The position numbers and the translations under genes were made by a program. Positions 13,727 to 22,714 of a stretch of 64,000 bases of DNA are shown here, piece after piece. Origin of the DNA: Eubacterium sp. (lineage in GTDB: Bacteria > Bacillota > Clostridia > Lachnospirales > Lachnospiraceae); contig JAIKYQ010000065.1 of assembly GCA_024683035.1 (NCBI GenBank), positions 55,997 through 119,996 of the forward strand. Reading direction: 5' to 3'. Numbering within the stretch: the first letter of the stretch is position 1; the number at the start of each line of letters is the position of its first letter. A model generated the notes under the pieces. The model saw only the letters and a program-made list of their open reading frames with translations. It ran no database searches and was not told where the DNA came from.

Positions 13727-14852
13727 GCAGTATATCACCTCCGTACATAGTTCTTCTCTGCAGGCCTGCATTCAGAACAAAACCCATGCCGATATATAAA
13801 CTGATCAGTGATGTCAGACCATAGCTTATAAACGGAAGGGTCGTGCCGGTATTCGGCAGAATGCCGCAGGCGACGCAGATGTTGATAAAACTCTGAATGG
13901 CAACCAGGGAACCGATCCCCGTACAAAGCAGGGTTCCTGACAGATCCTTCGTTCGTTTTCCGGTCAGCAGGCATTCAAACACTACCAGGAATTCCAGCAG
14001 AATAATGGCAAAGCATCCGATGAACCCCATGTCTTCTCCGGCAACGGCAAAGATAAAATCGTTCTGGACCTCGGCAATGAAATTCCCCTTACTGACCGAA
14101 GAGGTTCTGTCGTTGCCGATTCCTTTCCCTGTCAGCTGGCCGGATCCGATCGCCATGACGGAGTTTTCCTGCTGCATGGCATCTTCCGAGTAATCGTCGT
14201 TTTCCGGTTCCATGAATGTCATGATCCTGTTCTTCTGATAATCATCGATGATCGGCAGATCCGTCTTCGTGATCAGAAAAAGCAGGCCGGACACCAGGGG
14301 AACGACGATGAGGATCACCAGTCCGATCTTGGCATAGGAAATTCCGGCAGCAAAATACAGGCAGCAGAAAACCATCATCAGTGTAAGCGTATTTTTCAGG
14401 TCAGGCTGCCGGAAGATCAGGAACAGGGGGAAAGCCAGAAGCAGGAGGGCCCGGAAGATCGACTTAAACGAGCTGAGATCAAACTGATTCCTCATGAAAT
14501 ACATGCTGAAAAAGATAATGATCATGATCTTGGAAAGCTCTGTGGGCTGGAACTGCAGTCCTCCGAATTCGATCCAACGCGCCGCTCCGTGTGAGGAGGT
14601 ACCAAAAAGCAGCACCAATGTCAGCATGATGGCATTGGCGGCGTACGCGGCCCAGTAAAAATTCAGGATCCAGCTGTAATCGATCAGTGACAGCAGGATC
14701 ATAGCGGCAATCCCGACAATGACGCCAAAGACCTGACGCCCGCGAAGCGAAGGATCGGCGGAAGAAACCAGTATGATACCGAGAACGCTCAGCAGGACCA
14801 GCCAGATGACCAGTCTGAAATTGTAATCCCGTAATCTGTATAAACGAAGCAC
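13689..14852 (-). CDS. rodA: RodA, SEDS peptidoglycan polymerase of elongation
   Basis: A 387-residue polytopic SEDS protein with about ten membrane helices. Family signatures visible: ARWIEFGGLQFQPTELSKI, a large extracellular loop (about 205-275) containing GKGIGN and AEVQNDFIFAVAGEDMGF, and TLPFISYGLTSLI near the C-terminus. It polymerises lipid II as partner of the class B PBP encoded immediately upstream (8-base gap). RodA is preferred over FtsW because of the mre operon context. The loop is longer than usual, with an acidic MEPENDDYSEDA stretch. Confidence 0.95.
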   Translation of the reverse strand: MLRLYRLRDYNFRLVIWLVLLSVLGIILVSSADPSLRGRQVFGVIVGIAAMILLSLIDYSWILNFYWAAYAANAIMLTLVLLFGTSSHGAARWIEFGGLQFQPTELSKIMIIIFFSMYFMRNQFDLSSFKSIFRALLLLAFPLFLIFRQPDLKNTLTLMMVFCCLYFAAGISYAKIGLVILIVVPLVSGLLFLITKTDLPIIDDYQKNRIMTFMEPENDDYSEDAMQQENSVMAIGSGQLTGKGIGNDRTSSVSKGNFIAEVQNDFIFAVAGEDMGFIGCFAIILLEFLVVFECLLTGKRTKDLSGTLLCTGIGSLVAIQSFINICVACGILPNTGTTLPFISYGLTSLISLYIGMGFVLNAGLQRRTMYGGDILHERRFPFTADSI

Positions 14853-14860
14853 GCTTTTCT

Positions 14861-17836
14861 TTACCCTTCCTGAACCAGGCGGACCATTTCCGAAGGATCG
14901 GCCTGATCGATGATAACCTGTGATTCATCCATGATCCCGTAGTAATAATACAGCATATCCATGGATACCAGGTTGGTATTTCGCGATGTATAGCCGTTGC
15001 CGATACGGATCGCATAAGCGATCTCTCCCCGTTCATCGTAATCCGGCATATTGGCATAGATTTCTTCAGAACGCTGTCCTTTCGGAACAACTTTGGTGAA
15101 TCCGATCGTCAGCGCGTGGTCGGAACGGACCTTTGACTCCTGCGCCGTTCCGGTTTTGCCGCGTACCAGGATCTTCGGATACGCCTTGTTGGACCAGATG
15201 TTTTCTTCATCCACCGACATCTGCATGCCGTCATAGATCTCTTTCCAGGTTGTGTCAGAAAGATCGGCATAGGCAATCTGTTCCGGCTCAAACTGTTTGA
15301 CGGTATTTCCCTCGCTGTCTGTGATCTTTTCTACCAGCGACAGGTTATAGCAGCGGCCTTTTGTCGCGATCGTATTTACATAGCGGGCCAGCTGTACCGT
15401 AGAATACAAATGTGTTCCCTGTCCCATGGCAGACGGGATCGGCAGACTGTCGGAAACCTGCGGCTGCATTTCCGGGATCTGTACGCCGGATTTTTTATCC
15501 AGCCCGAACAGTTCGGAATAATGACGGATGCTGGCCAGCGCCTTACTCTGCGTATACCCGCCCATTTCATCCAGACCCAGCAGATACCCGCAGGTACAGA
15601 AAAACACGTTGCAGGAGTCTCCCAGAGCCTGTATCACGTTTTCTTCGTAATGCCCTTCTTTTCTCCAGCATTCCACGTAATCACTTTCCGGAACCAGCCC
15701 CGGACCGAAAAGGCCGGTGCAGACGATTTCCGTGGATGGATCGATCGCGCCGGTATCCAGTGCGGCAGCCGCCGTAACCGGTTTGAACGTGGATCCCGGG
15801 GCAACGACCTGCTGGGTGGCCTTGTTATAGAACGGCGTAGACAGGTCCCCGTTTACCTTGTTGTAGTAATCGGTATCCATGTTATTGGCCAGCCGTGTAT
15901 TATCGTATCCGGGATACGTGACACAGGCTTTGACATAACCGGTGTCCGGATCGGTAATGACGATCGAACCGCTGCACGGATCCAGCGCCAGCATAGCCGG
16001 CGTCAGTTCCAGATTCCGGATTTTCGATGTAATGAATTCAAACGGTGTTGTCTCACCGGCCAGGAACATATTATCCGAATCCTCATGTCCGTTCAGGATC
16101 CCCTGATCGTACAGGATCAGACACAGTTCACGCGGATCCAGTATGTCATTCAGCAGCATATACTTATAGATCAATTTGTTGAATGCCTTGTCCGTGCGCA
16201 GGTTTTCGATCAGATAGTCAATGATTTCCTGATAGATCTCATTGGTCGTCAGATAACTGCTGTCCAGCTCTTTCAGCTTGGCCAGGTCGATCCAGTCCTT
16301 GTTTACCAGATTCTGCAGAAAGGCACGCGGACTGATGTTTTCTCCGGTTATATAAGCCTGATAGATCTCATCCGTCGTATCGATCACTTCCATCTTCATG
16401 ATCTTATTTTTCAGACTCAGGAAGTTGTCGAATATATAGTCGAAATACACCTTCTGTTCAATAGAATAACGATTGTAGGCAGGGGCATCTTCGTCCATCA
16501 GCTCCTCTCTGATCCAGTTCAGGATCTCATCCAGCCGGACTTCAAAACGCGCCTGCACATCTTTTTCGTTGGCCGTGGCATCTTCTGCCAGGAAATGTTC
16601 GACATCAATGATCTCATTGTTGATCAGGGCATAGTATACGTCGTAACTGGGGATCGGCACTGTATCAATATCTTCGATGTTCTTCAGATTGACGCTTTTG
16701 GCATCAGTCAGATACATCAGGATGATACCGGCAATACGCTGCTCCAGGATCTTGTAGCAGGCATTCTGCAGTTCACTGTCAATGGTCAGGTAGATATCCT
16801 GCCCCTGTACGGGCCTGGTCATAGATGCCGTGTTCTCTGAAAGGACACGCCCCAGATTATCCACGGTAACCTCTTCTGTTCCGTCTGTGCCCTGCAGATA
16901 TCGTTCCATGGACTGTTCAATACCAGCCTTGCCGATGACCGACTGGCTTGTATAACGGGCGTCTTCTGCCTGCAGGCTTTCCAGTTCTTCCGAAGATGGT
17001 TTTCCTGTGTACCCGAGGATGGGCGAAAGTGCATCCGAACTGTTGTATACACGTATATAGTCTTCTGTCACTTCTACACCGGGCAGGATATCGGAATTTT
17101 CCATGACGGCAGCTACCGTGTTGTCCGATACATCGGTTGCCACGGTTACGGACATATACCGCTGAAAACTGATCAGGCCCAGCTGATAACGTATATTGGT
17201 AATATATAGAGCTTCCTGCTTTGTCAGCTCTTCCGGCAAACCGTTTTCACGCAGTTCTTCCGGCGTATACGGGTTCACTTCATAAAACAGGCCGAATCGG
17301 TCCTGGCAGCCCAGATCATGCATGATCTGGTTTGGATTTGCTTTCCGTTCTTCCGGCTTCAGTTCTTCCACTGTCCTGTAGCCGTATACGTCCGCACGGA
17401 AACGGTCGATCGTGGCTTCACTGTCCGTATCAAATACGTATTCCCCGTTTTCATCGACTATGATATGAAAATCCATGGATAAGACATCGCCGTGAGAAAG
17501 GATCATGGAAACCAGTGTATAGATCTCCCCGTTCAGCGCCAGATTCTTCTGCCGCATAGTCTCGTATGTCCCGTTATCGGCGATCGTAATGGAATTGGTC
17601 CGTTCATTGTACGCCAAAAGCTTCCCGCGGGCATCGTAAATATTACCGCGGGAACTGCGCAGCGTCTTGGTTTTGGTCGTTTTGATCGTAAAATTCTCTG
17701 CGTATTTTTTTCCGTCAATCAACTGCAACTGTACCAGCCTGGATACCATCACAGAAGACATGACAGCAAAAATCAGCATCAGAAGAACGATTCTGTTATT
17801 GAAGAACGCCTGTAAGGCATATCCGATTTTTCTCAT
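14861..17836 (-). CDS. mrdA: Class B penicillin-binding protein 2 (elongation transpeptidase) with a large insertion
   Basis: About 991 residues, far longer than the usual 600-700. An N-terminal transmembrane helix (about 17-38) and a PBP dimerisation domain (about 50-350, with SSRGNIYDARG) precede the transpeptidase domain. In the domain, STFK (catalytic Ser684, numbered from the TTG at 17842), SCN and KTGTAQE are intact. Between the first strand-helix (LTIDSELQNACYKILEQR, about 352-369) and the rest of the domain lies about 240 residues of acidic, mostly helical sequence (about 372-615) absent from model PBP2s. It is the cross-linking partner of RodA. The ATG at 17836 follows two TTG codons; no clear ribosome site distinguishes them. 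Confidence 0.92.
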   Translation of the reverse strand: MRKIGYALQAFFNNRIVLLMLIFAVMSSVMVSRLVQLQLIDGKKYAENFTIKTTKTKTLRSSRGNIYDARGKLLAYNERTNSITIADNGTYETMRQKNLALNGEIYTLVSMILSHGDVLSMDFHIIVDENGEYVFDTDSEATIDRFRADVYGYRTVEELKPEERKANPNQIMHDLGCQDRFGLFYEVNPYTPEELRENGLPEELTKQEALYITNIRYQLGLISFQRYMSVTVATDVSDNTVAAVMENSDILPGVEVTEDYIRVYNSSDALSPILGYTGKPSSEELESLQAEDARYTSQSVIGKAGIEQSMERYLQGTDGTEEVTVDNLGRVLSENTASMTRPVQGQDIYLTIDSELQNACYKILEQRIAGIILMYLTDAKSVNLKNIEDIDTVPIPSYDVYYALINNEIIDVEHFLAEDATANEKDVQARFEVRLDEILNWIREELMDEDAPAYNRYSIEQKVYFDYIFDNFLSLKNKIMKMEVIDTTDEIYQAYITGENISPRAFLQNLVNKDWIDLAKLKELDSSYLTTNEIYQEIIDYLIENLRTDKAFNKLIYKYMLLNDILDPRELCLILYDQGILNGHEDSDNMFLAGETTPFEFITSKIRNLELTPAMLALDPCSGSIVITDPDTGYVKACVTYPGYDNTRLANNMDTDYYNKVNGDLSTPFYNKATQQVVAPGSTFKPVTAAAALDTGAIDPSTEIVCTGLFGPGLVPESDYVECWRKEGHYEENVIQALGDSCNVFFCTCGYLLGLDEMGGYTQSKALASIRHYSELFGLDKKSGVQIPEMQPQVSDSLPIPSAMGQGTHLYSTVQLARYVNTIATKGRCYNLSLVEKITDSEGNTVKQFEPEQIAYADLSDTTWKEIYDGMQMSVDEENIWSNKAYPKILVRGKTGTAQESKVRSDHALTIGFTKVVPKGQRSEEIYANMPDYDERGEIAYAIRIGNGYTSRNTNLVSMDMLYYYYGIMDESQVIIDQADPSEMVRLVQEG

Positions 17837-17842
17837 CAACAA

Positions 17843-18367
17843 TTACCGCAGCCAGGGTGACTGTCTTGTCTCCGTTTCCTGAGCAACAATCCTGCGATTG
17901 ATCAGTCTGTACAAATAGTACAGGGCGATCGTAAAAAGAATTGACGCGATCACAGCCGGTATGACCGATCCGACCAGATAGGATCGGAAACGATACTGTC
18001 TTCCGACCGCATACTCAACCGGGAAACTGAGCATTTTATAAATTAGTTCACAGATTCCGACCGTCGCCATCGGCACACGGATATCTTCATCGAAGAACAC
18101 TTTGAACAGAAATCCGCTCGCAAAACCTGCGTACAGAAAACAAAGTGCTGTGAAGCCGAATACGGAACCATAAAACAGATCATACAGGAGCCCGCCGAAA
18201 AACCCGGTCAGCATACCGGCTTTCTTGCCGCGCATCAGCCCCATGGAACAAGTCAGGATCATCAGCATATCCGGGACTGTGTACTCAGACGGCATGATTC
18301 CCCGCAGTGTCGTCTGCAGCAGGAAAGTACAGAGTATGAGAAGGATCATGATCAGATTCTTTTTCAT
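17843..18367 (-). CDS. mreD: MreD, rod-shape membrane protein
   Basis: A 174-residue, almost wholly hydrophobic protein with five to six predicted helices and a short basic tail, matching MreD in size and position. The segment near residues 50-75 (KKAGMLTGFFGGLLYDLFYGS) resembles the best-conserved MreD region. It overlaps the end of mreC by 4 bases and lies directly before the PBP2 gene. MreD sits with MreC in the elongasome and modulates PBP2 activation. Confidence 0.92.
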   Translation of the reverse strand: MKKNLIMILLILCTFLLQTTLRGIMPSEYTVPDMLMILTCSMGLMRGKKAGMLTGFFGGLLYDLFYGSVFGFTALCFLYAGFASGFLFKVFFDEDIRVPMATVGICELIYKMLSFPVEYAVGRQYRFRSYLVGSVIPAVIASILFTIALYYLYRLINRRIVAQETETRQSPWLR

Positions 18368-19215
18368 GACTCTCCCCCGATACTCTTGGTTTCCAGAATG
18401 ACCAGTACATGGTCGATACGTGAAAAGTCCGCAGCCGGAAGCACGGTTCCTTCCTGCATCAGATGGTTCTGATCCTCCTGGACCTCATCTACATAGCCGA
18501 TCAGGATCCCGGGAAGATACTTATCGCTGATGTTGGATGTCACGACTTTTTCTCCTGTGGAAACCTGTGCATCAATGGGCAGGTCGCTCAGGCGCAGTTT
18601 ACCTTCTTCCATCAGGCCCAGATCTCCGGAAACGATACAGTTGCTGGCCGCCAGAAGCACCATCGAACTGACGTGGCTCCCGTCATCTATGATCGAACGG
18701 ACCTGTGCCCAGGTCGGCCCTGTTTTGGTTACAATACCAACAAGTCCGCCGTTGCTGAGAACGTTCATATTCTCATGGATACCGTCATTTTCTCCTTTGT
18801 TGATCGTAAACAGATTGTACCAGTTTCCTGTATCATTCGCGATCACATCGGCTGCAACCTTGTCATAATAGGCATATTCACGATCCAGGGCATACAGTTC
18901 CCTCAGGTCTTCCAGTTCTGCCGTATTCTCAGTCAGAATGGTATTCTGCTCCTGCAGATTTGCCACCTTCTCACGCAGCTCGTCGTTTTCTATCTGGAGC
19001 TCTTCGGCTGTCTTCTGCGTGGAACGCCTGCCGCTGATCCAGCTGCCGGCCCGGTTCAGGCCGTTCTGCAGCGGAATGATCAGCGTGCCGACCGTATCCC
19101 GGATCGGATCGATGGGGATGGTACTGGTCACGGTCAGACCGATCAGGCAGACGCATATGATCGTCAGGATGACCAGCATATATTTACTTCTCAGGAAAGA
19201 TCCTTTTCGCCTCAT
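18364..19215 (-). CDS. mreC: MreC, rod-shape determining protein
   Basis: The protein is 283 residues. A basic N-terminus and one membrane helix (about 12-30) are followed by a coiled coil (about 65-105, EELQIENDELREKVANLQEQ) and the two beta-barrel MreC core (about 115-275). ADVIANDTGNWYNLFTINKG and GIVTKTGPTWAQVRSIID are typical. It forms extracellular filaments that activate PBP2. It follows mreB by 30 bases. Confidence 0.95.
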   Translation of the reverse strand: MRRKGSFLRSKYMLVILTIICVCLIGLTVTSTIPIDPIRDTVGTLIIPLQNGLNRAGSWISGRRSTQKTAEELQIENDELREKVANLQEQNTILTENTAELEDLRELYALDREYAYYDKVAADVIANDTGNWYNLFTINKGENDGIHENMNVLSNGGLVGIVTKTGPTWAQVRSIIDDGSHVSSMVLLAASNCIVSGDLGLMEEGKLRLSDLPIDAQVSTGEKVVTSNISDKYLPGILIGYVDEVQEDQNHLMQEGTVLPAADFSRIDHVLVILETKSIGGES

Positions 19216-19245
19216 ATATATTTATATTCCTTGCAGCCGGCCATT

Positions 19246-20271
19246 TTACAGCATGCCGTATTTTCTTCTCTGCGGTGCAAACGCATACTCTCTCAGTTCT
19301 TTATGATCTATGATCTCTTTGAGCCCCTGGATCGTCGTAAACTCAAAATGCTCGGAAAGATGAACCGGATAATCCAGCATTCCTTCCAGACAGCGGTCCA
19401 TACCCGGAATACGCGTACAGCCGCCGGAAATCCAGATCCCTTCTTTCTGTAGAACCGCCTGGATCTGCGGCGGAATGCGTTCCAGCAGCCGGCGGATCTC
19501 TAAAGCAATCTCTGATACGACTTCTCTGACGCAGGATGAAACCGTATAGGAAGAAATGATCCCGTCCCGCGGAAGTCCGCTTTCGGTATCGATCCCGGCT
19601 ACCTTGCAGCCTTCCACCGGATCTTTTGCCAGGTCCGCCAGGGTGATCTTCAGCCGATGGGCGCAGCGCTGACTGATCGTCAGGCTGTTTTTTTTCCGCA
19701 CACCGGAAACAACCGCCGCATTAAGGCGGTCACCGCCGATATCGATCGTCCGGTTGATAATGATCTGGCCTTTGCAAAGGATCGAGATTTCTGTATTCTG
19801 GGCGCCCAGATTCACCAGCATCGTTCCCTCTACATCTTCCACCGGAAGCCCAAGGGCAAATGCATCGGCAAACGGTTTTTCCACAAAAAGGACACGGCTT
19901 CTTTTAAAGCGTCCCTTCTGTGCGATGGAGACATATGCCCGCCGTTCCAGTTCCGTCATATCCAGAGGCACCGAAAAATACAAAAGCGGTGAGTAACCGG
20001 CAAATCGTCCTGTCTTTCTGAGAAGCAGATGCAGGACCGCTTCCATCATCAGCACATTCTGTATGCGGCCTCCCGACATCGGCGTGATCAGTTCCATGTT
20101 TTCCGGTGTCTTTTCAAAAATGTCATAGGCATCGTTGCCGACAGCGAAAACATTGTCTTTGCCGCGCAGTGCGATCATATTGTACTCTTTGATTATGGAA
20201 TTGTTATTCCGGTCGTAGATCTTGACCGAACCGGTACCCATATCAATGCCGTAAACATGTCGCAGCTTCAT
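19246..20271 (-). CDS. mreB: MreB/Mbl-type actin-like protein
   Basis: A 341-residue bacterial actin. Phosphate-1 (YGIDMGTGSVKIYD, about 6-19), connect and adenosine-type motifs (VNLGAQNTEISI, IDIGGDRLNAAVV, WISGGCTRIPGMD) are recognisable but depart from MreB consensus: NLGAQNTEI replaces the usual D-I-G-G-G-T-T. It therefore looks like a divergent paralogue of the MreB family that still leads the mre operon. It assembles membrane-bound filaments that orient cell-wall synthesis. The ATG (20271) overlaps the radC TGA in an ATGA junction, with GGGAGAG upstream. Confidence 0.88.
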   Translation of the reverse strand: MKLRHVYGIDMGTGSVKIYDRNNNSIIKEYNMIALRGKDNVFAVGNDAYDIFEKTPENMELITPMSGGRIQNVLMMEAVLHLLLRKTGRFAGYSPLLYFSVPLDMTELERRAYVSIAQKGRFKRSRVLFVEKPFADAFALGLPVEDVEGTMLVNLGAQNTEISILCKGQIIINRTIDIGGDRLNAAVVSGVRKKNSLTISQRCAHRLKITLADLAKDPVEGCKVAGIDTESGLPRDGIISSYTVSSCVREVVSEIALEIRRLLERIPPQIQAVLQKEGIWISGGCTRIPGMDRCLEGMLDYPVHLSEHFEFTTIQGLKEIIDHKELREYAFAPQRRKYGML

Positions 20272-21005
20272 GTATTCTGTACTCTCCCGCCCTCCGCACG
20301 CACAAACAGTTCCCTGTTTGTATTGCGCAGGCTCTGATAACACCGGTCTCCCACGATGATGTGATCCAGCAGCGTGATTCCCAGCAGTTCCCCCGCATCT
20401 GCAATCTGTCTGGTAATCTGCAGATCCTCGGAACTCGGAGCCGCACTGCCGCTGGGATGGTTATGGATCAGGATCACATGGACTGCATGGAATGCCAGGG
20501 CTTCCAGATAGACTTCCCGCGGTGAAAGCAGCGACTGATTCACCGTTCCCCTGCTGAGCTCCCGCTCTCCCAGAAGGCAATTGCGGGTATCCAGCATCAT
20601 GCAGATAACATGTTCCTGCTCACAGTGCCGCAGGTTCTCCATATAATAGGACGCGATCGATTCCGGATCCCGGAACTCCGTACGAAGACTGCGCCCCTTG
20701 CGCGCCAGCCGTTTGGAAAGCTCGCCGACACAACAGATCTGCACAGCCTTCACCGGACCGATACCGGGTACCTGTTCGAGTTCTGTCCTGCTCAGATGCA
20801 GGATCCCGTTCAGCCCTTCTTCAAAAGGACACAGTTTCAGGATCCTGCGGGATAATTCCAGTGCAGAACATCCCTGTGTTCCCGTCCTGAGGATCACTGC
20901 CAGCAGTTCCATGTCAGAAAGCACTTCCGGCCCGTCTGCCATACACCGTTCGTAAGGTCTCACATTTTCCGGAAGATCCCGGATCATCATCCTATTCTGT
21001 TGCAT
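20268..21005 (-). CDS. radC: RadC/YeeS-family JAMM-domain protein
   Basis: A 245-residue protein with an N-terminal helix-hairpin-helix region (about 60-95, QVPGIGPVKA) and a C-terminal JAB1/MPN metalloprotease-like domain. The metal-binding pattern is complete (HVILIHNHPSG followed by SSED). The name radC is historical; a direct DNA-repair role is doubtful and the substrate is unknown. It is the first gene of the elongation operon, as in many clostridia (radC-mreB). ATG at 21005 follows a GGAGG site. Confidence 0.93.
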   Translation of the reverse strand: MQQNRMMIRDLPENVRPYERCMADGPEVLSDMELLAVILRTGTQGCSALELSRRILKLCPFEEGLNGILHLSRTELEQVPGIGPVKAVQICCVGELSKRLARKGRSLRTEFRDPESIASYYMENLRHCEQEHVICMMLDTRNCLLGERELSRGTVNQSLLSPREVYLEALAFHAVHVILIHNHPSGSAAPSSEDLQITRQIADAGELLGITLLDHIIVGDRCYQSLRNTNRELFVRAEGGRVQNT

Positions 21006-21059
21006 TCGTACCTCCGTTCCACTCTCTTCCGGAAAGGGAATTCAGGTACCTGATCTGTT

Positions 21060-21088
21060 ATTTTAACACAAATTTACTCTGATGTACA
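21060..21088 (-). promoter_or_regulatory. Possible promoter of the radC-mre operon
   Basis: On the minus strand TGTACA (21083-21088), 17 bases, TAAAAT (21060-21065). It is the best promoter-like pair in the 97-base gap before radC. Confidence 0.4.
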
Positions 21089-21102
21089 CTCTGAGCCGTT
21101 AT

Positions 21103-22713
21103 TCATGCCTGCAGCAGGGCCGCGGCCACCGCTTCAGCCGTGCGGATCCCGTCTATGGCAGCGGAGGTGATCCCGCCCGCATAACCGGCTCCTTCTCCGC
21201 AGGGATACAGCCCGGATACGGAGCTCTCCAGACGCTCGCCGCGCAGGATCCGCAGTGGAGAAGAGGTCCGTGTTTCGACGCCGGCCAGCAGTGTATTTCC
21301 GTCATCAAAACCCGGGATCGTTTTGCCGAAGCGGTGCATTCCTTCTTCAATAGACTGTGCGGTAAAAGAAGGAAGGATGCTCCGTACGTCTGCAAACCGC
21401 CAATCTCCCTTGCTGCAAAACCTTCCCTCTGCGGGATGCGCCGGAAGACAGCCGCCTGCTTTGGAAAAATCAGAAAACCGCTGCACGGGAATACGGCCGT
21501 CTGCACAATGCCAGGCCCTTTTTTCCAGCAGTTCCTGAAAATACATGCCGGCCAGGAGCGATTCATCTGTATTAAGATAGTCACGGCATTCTTCCGGAAG
21601 GACTGCTGCCACAACAGCGCTGTTTGCATACCCGCTGCTGCGGTCCTGATTACTCATGCCGTTCACAGCCAGCATTTCTTCTGAGGAGGAAGCATTCAGA
21701 ATATAACCGCCCGGGCACATACAGAACGTATAGACCGCCCGGCCTTTCTGTGTTTTCGTATGCAGTTTATAGGCGGCGGCCCCCAGTTCCGGAGGCGCCT
21801 GCTCTCCGTATTGGGTACGCGTGATCAGTTCCTGTTCATGCTGCACGCGGACGCCGATAGCAAAGGCTTTCGGCTCCATGGGAATATGACTCTCAGCCAG
21901 CATGCGAAACGTATCACGGGCAGAGTGTCCTATGGCAAGGACAACAGCCGTACTGTCAAACTGCCTTCCGTCCGCCGTACGTACGCCTGTGATCCTCTGT
22001 CCCCGGCACAGCAGGCTTTCCATGCGGCTCCGGAAATGCACCTCGCCGCCCATTTCCGTGATCTGTCTGCGCAGCGTCCGGACGATACCTGTCAGCTGAT
22101 CCGTTCCCAGGTGCGCATGAGCGTCATACAATATGCTCTCCGGCGCGCCCGCATCCACAAACCGCTGCAATACTTCGTGGTTCCTCCCCGTCGGATCATG
22201 AACACCGGTATACAGCTTCCCGTCGGAAAACGTACCGGCACCCCCTTCGCCGAACTGCACATTGGACTCCGGGTCCAATACACCGTCCTGCCAGAAACGC
22301 TGCACTTTTTCCCTTCGCTGCGCAACCTCGTCCCCTCTTTCCAGTACGATCGGACGGAAACCGTTGCGGGCCAGCATCCAGGCGCAGAACAAACCGGCCG
22401 GACCCAGACCGATGACCAGCGGCCGGACTGTCAGTATATCGGGCGCCCGGAACGGAAACCGATAGACAACCGGGTTGTATTCTGACACACAGGAGAGGGA
22501 GCTTTTCTTCAGAATTCTTTTTTCCTGTTCAAGCGAGGCAAGAACCGTATAAACATAATACAAAGAAGGCTTTTTTCTGGCGTCTACGGATCTTTTTTCA
22601 ACGGACCAGCCTTTCAGGGCAGATTCCGAAACCCGCAGTTTCTTTGCAATTTCCGCGGACAGCGCCTGCGGTTCATGGCCGACCGGTAATTTGATCTGTA
22701 TGATCCGCAGCAT
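21103..22713 (-). CDS. FAD-dependent oxidoreductase (COG2509-like)
   Basis: The protein is 536 residues. An N-terminal ferredoxin-like/alpha-beta extension (about 1-95) precedes the FAD-binding domain with GLGPAGLFCAWMLARNG (about 107-123) and a motif ERGDEVAQRREKV. A GEGGAGTFSDGKL segment and a C-terminal YPCGEGAGYAGGITSAAIDG typical of this flavoprotein family are present. The reaction is not established. It sits 1 base downstream of a second flavoprotein gene, so they are co-expressed. Confidence 0.88.
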   Translation of the reverse strand: MLRIIQIKLPVGHEPQALSAEIAKKLRVSESALKGWSVEKRSVDARKKPSLYYVYTVLASLEQEKRILKKSSLSCVSEYNPVVYRFPFRAPDILTVRPLVIGLGPAGLFCAWMLARNGFRPIVLERGDEVAQRREKVQRFWQDGVLDPESNVQFGEGGAGTFSDGKLYTGVHDPTGRNHEVLQRFVDAGAPESILYDAHAHLGTDQLTGIVRTLRRQITEMGGEVHFRSRMESLLCRGQRITGVRTADGRQFDSTAVVLAIGHSARDTFRMLAESHIPMEPKAFAIGVRVQHEQELITRTQYGEQAPPELGAAAYKLHTKTQKGRAVYTFCMCPGGYILNASSSEEMLAVNGMSNQDRSSGYANSAVVAAVLPEECRDYLNTDESLLAGMYFQELLEKRAWHCADGRIPVQRFSDFSKAGGCLPAHPAEGRFCSKGDWRFADVRSILPSFTAQSIEEGMHRFGKTIPGFDDGNTLLAGVETRTSSPLRILRGERLESSVSGLYPCGEGAGYAGGITSAAIDGIRTAEAVAAALLQA

Positions 22714-22714
22714 A

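Noticed and set aside
15410-16840. A 476-codon open frame on the plus strand opposite PBP2
   Set aside because: It mirrors the codon pattern of the PBP2 insertion, has no ribosome site and no recognisable protein features. Low stop frequency on the complement of this sequence explains it.
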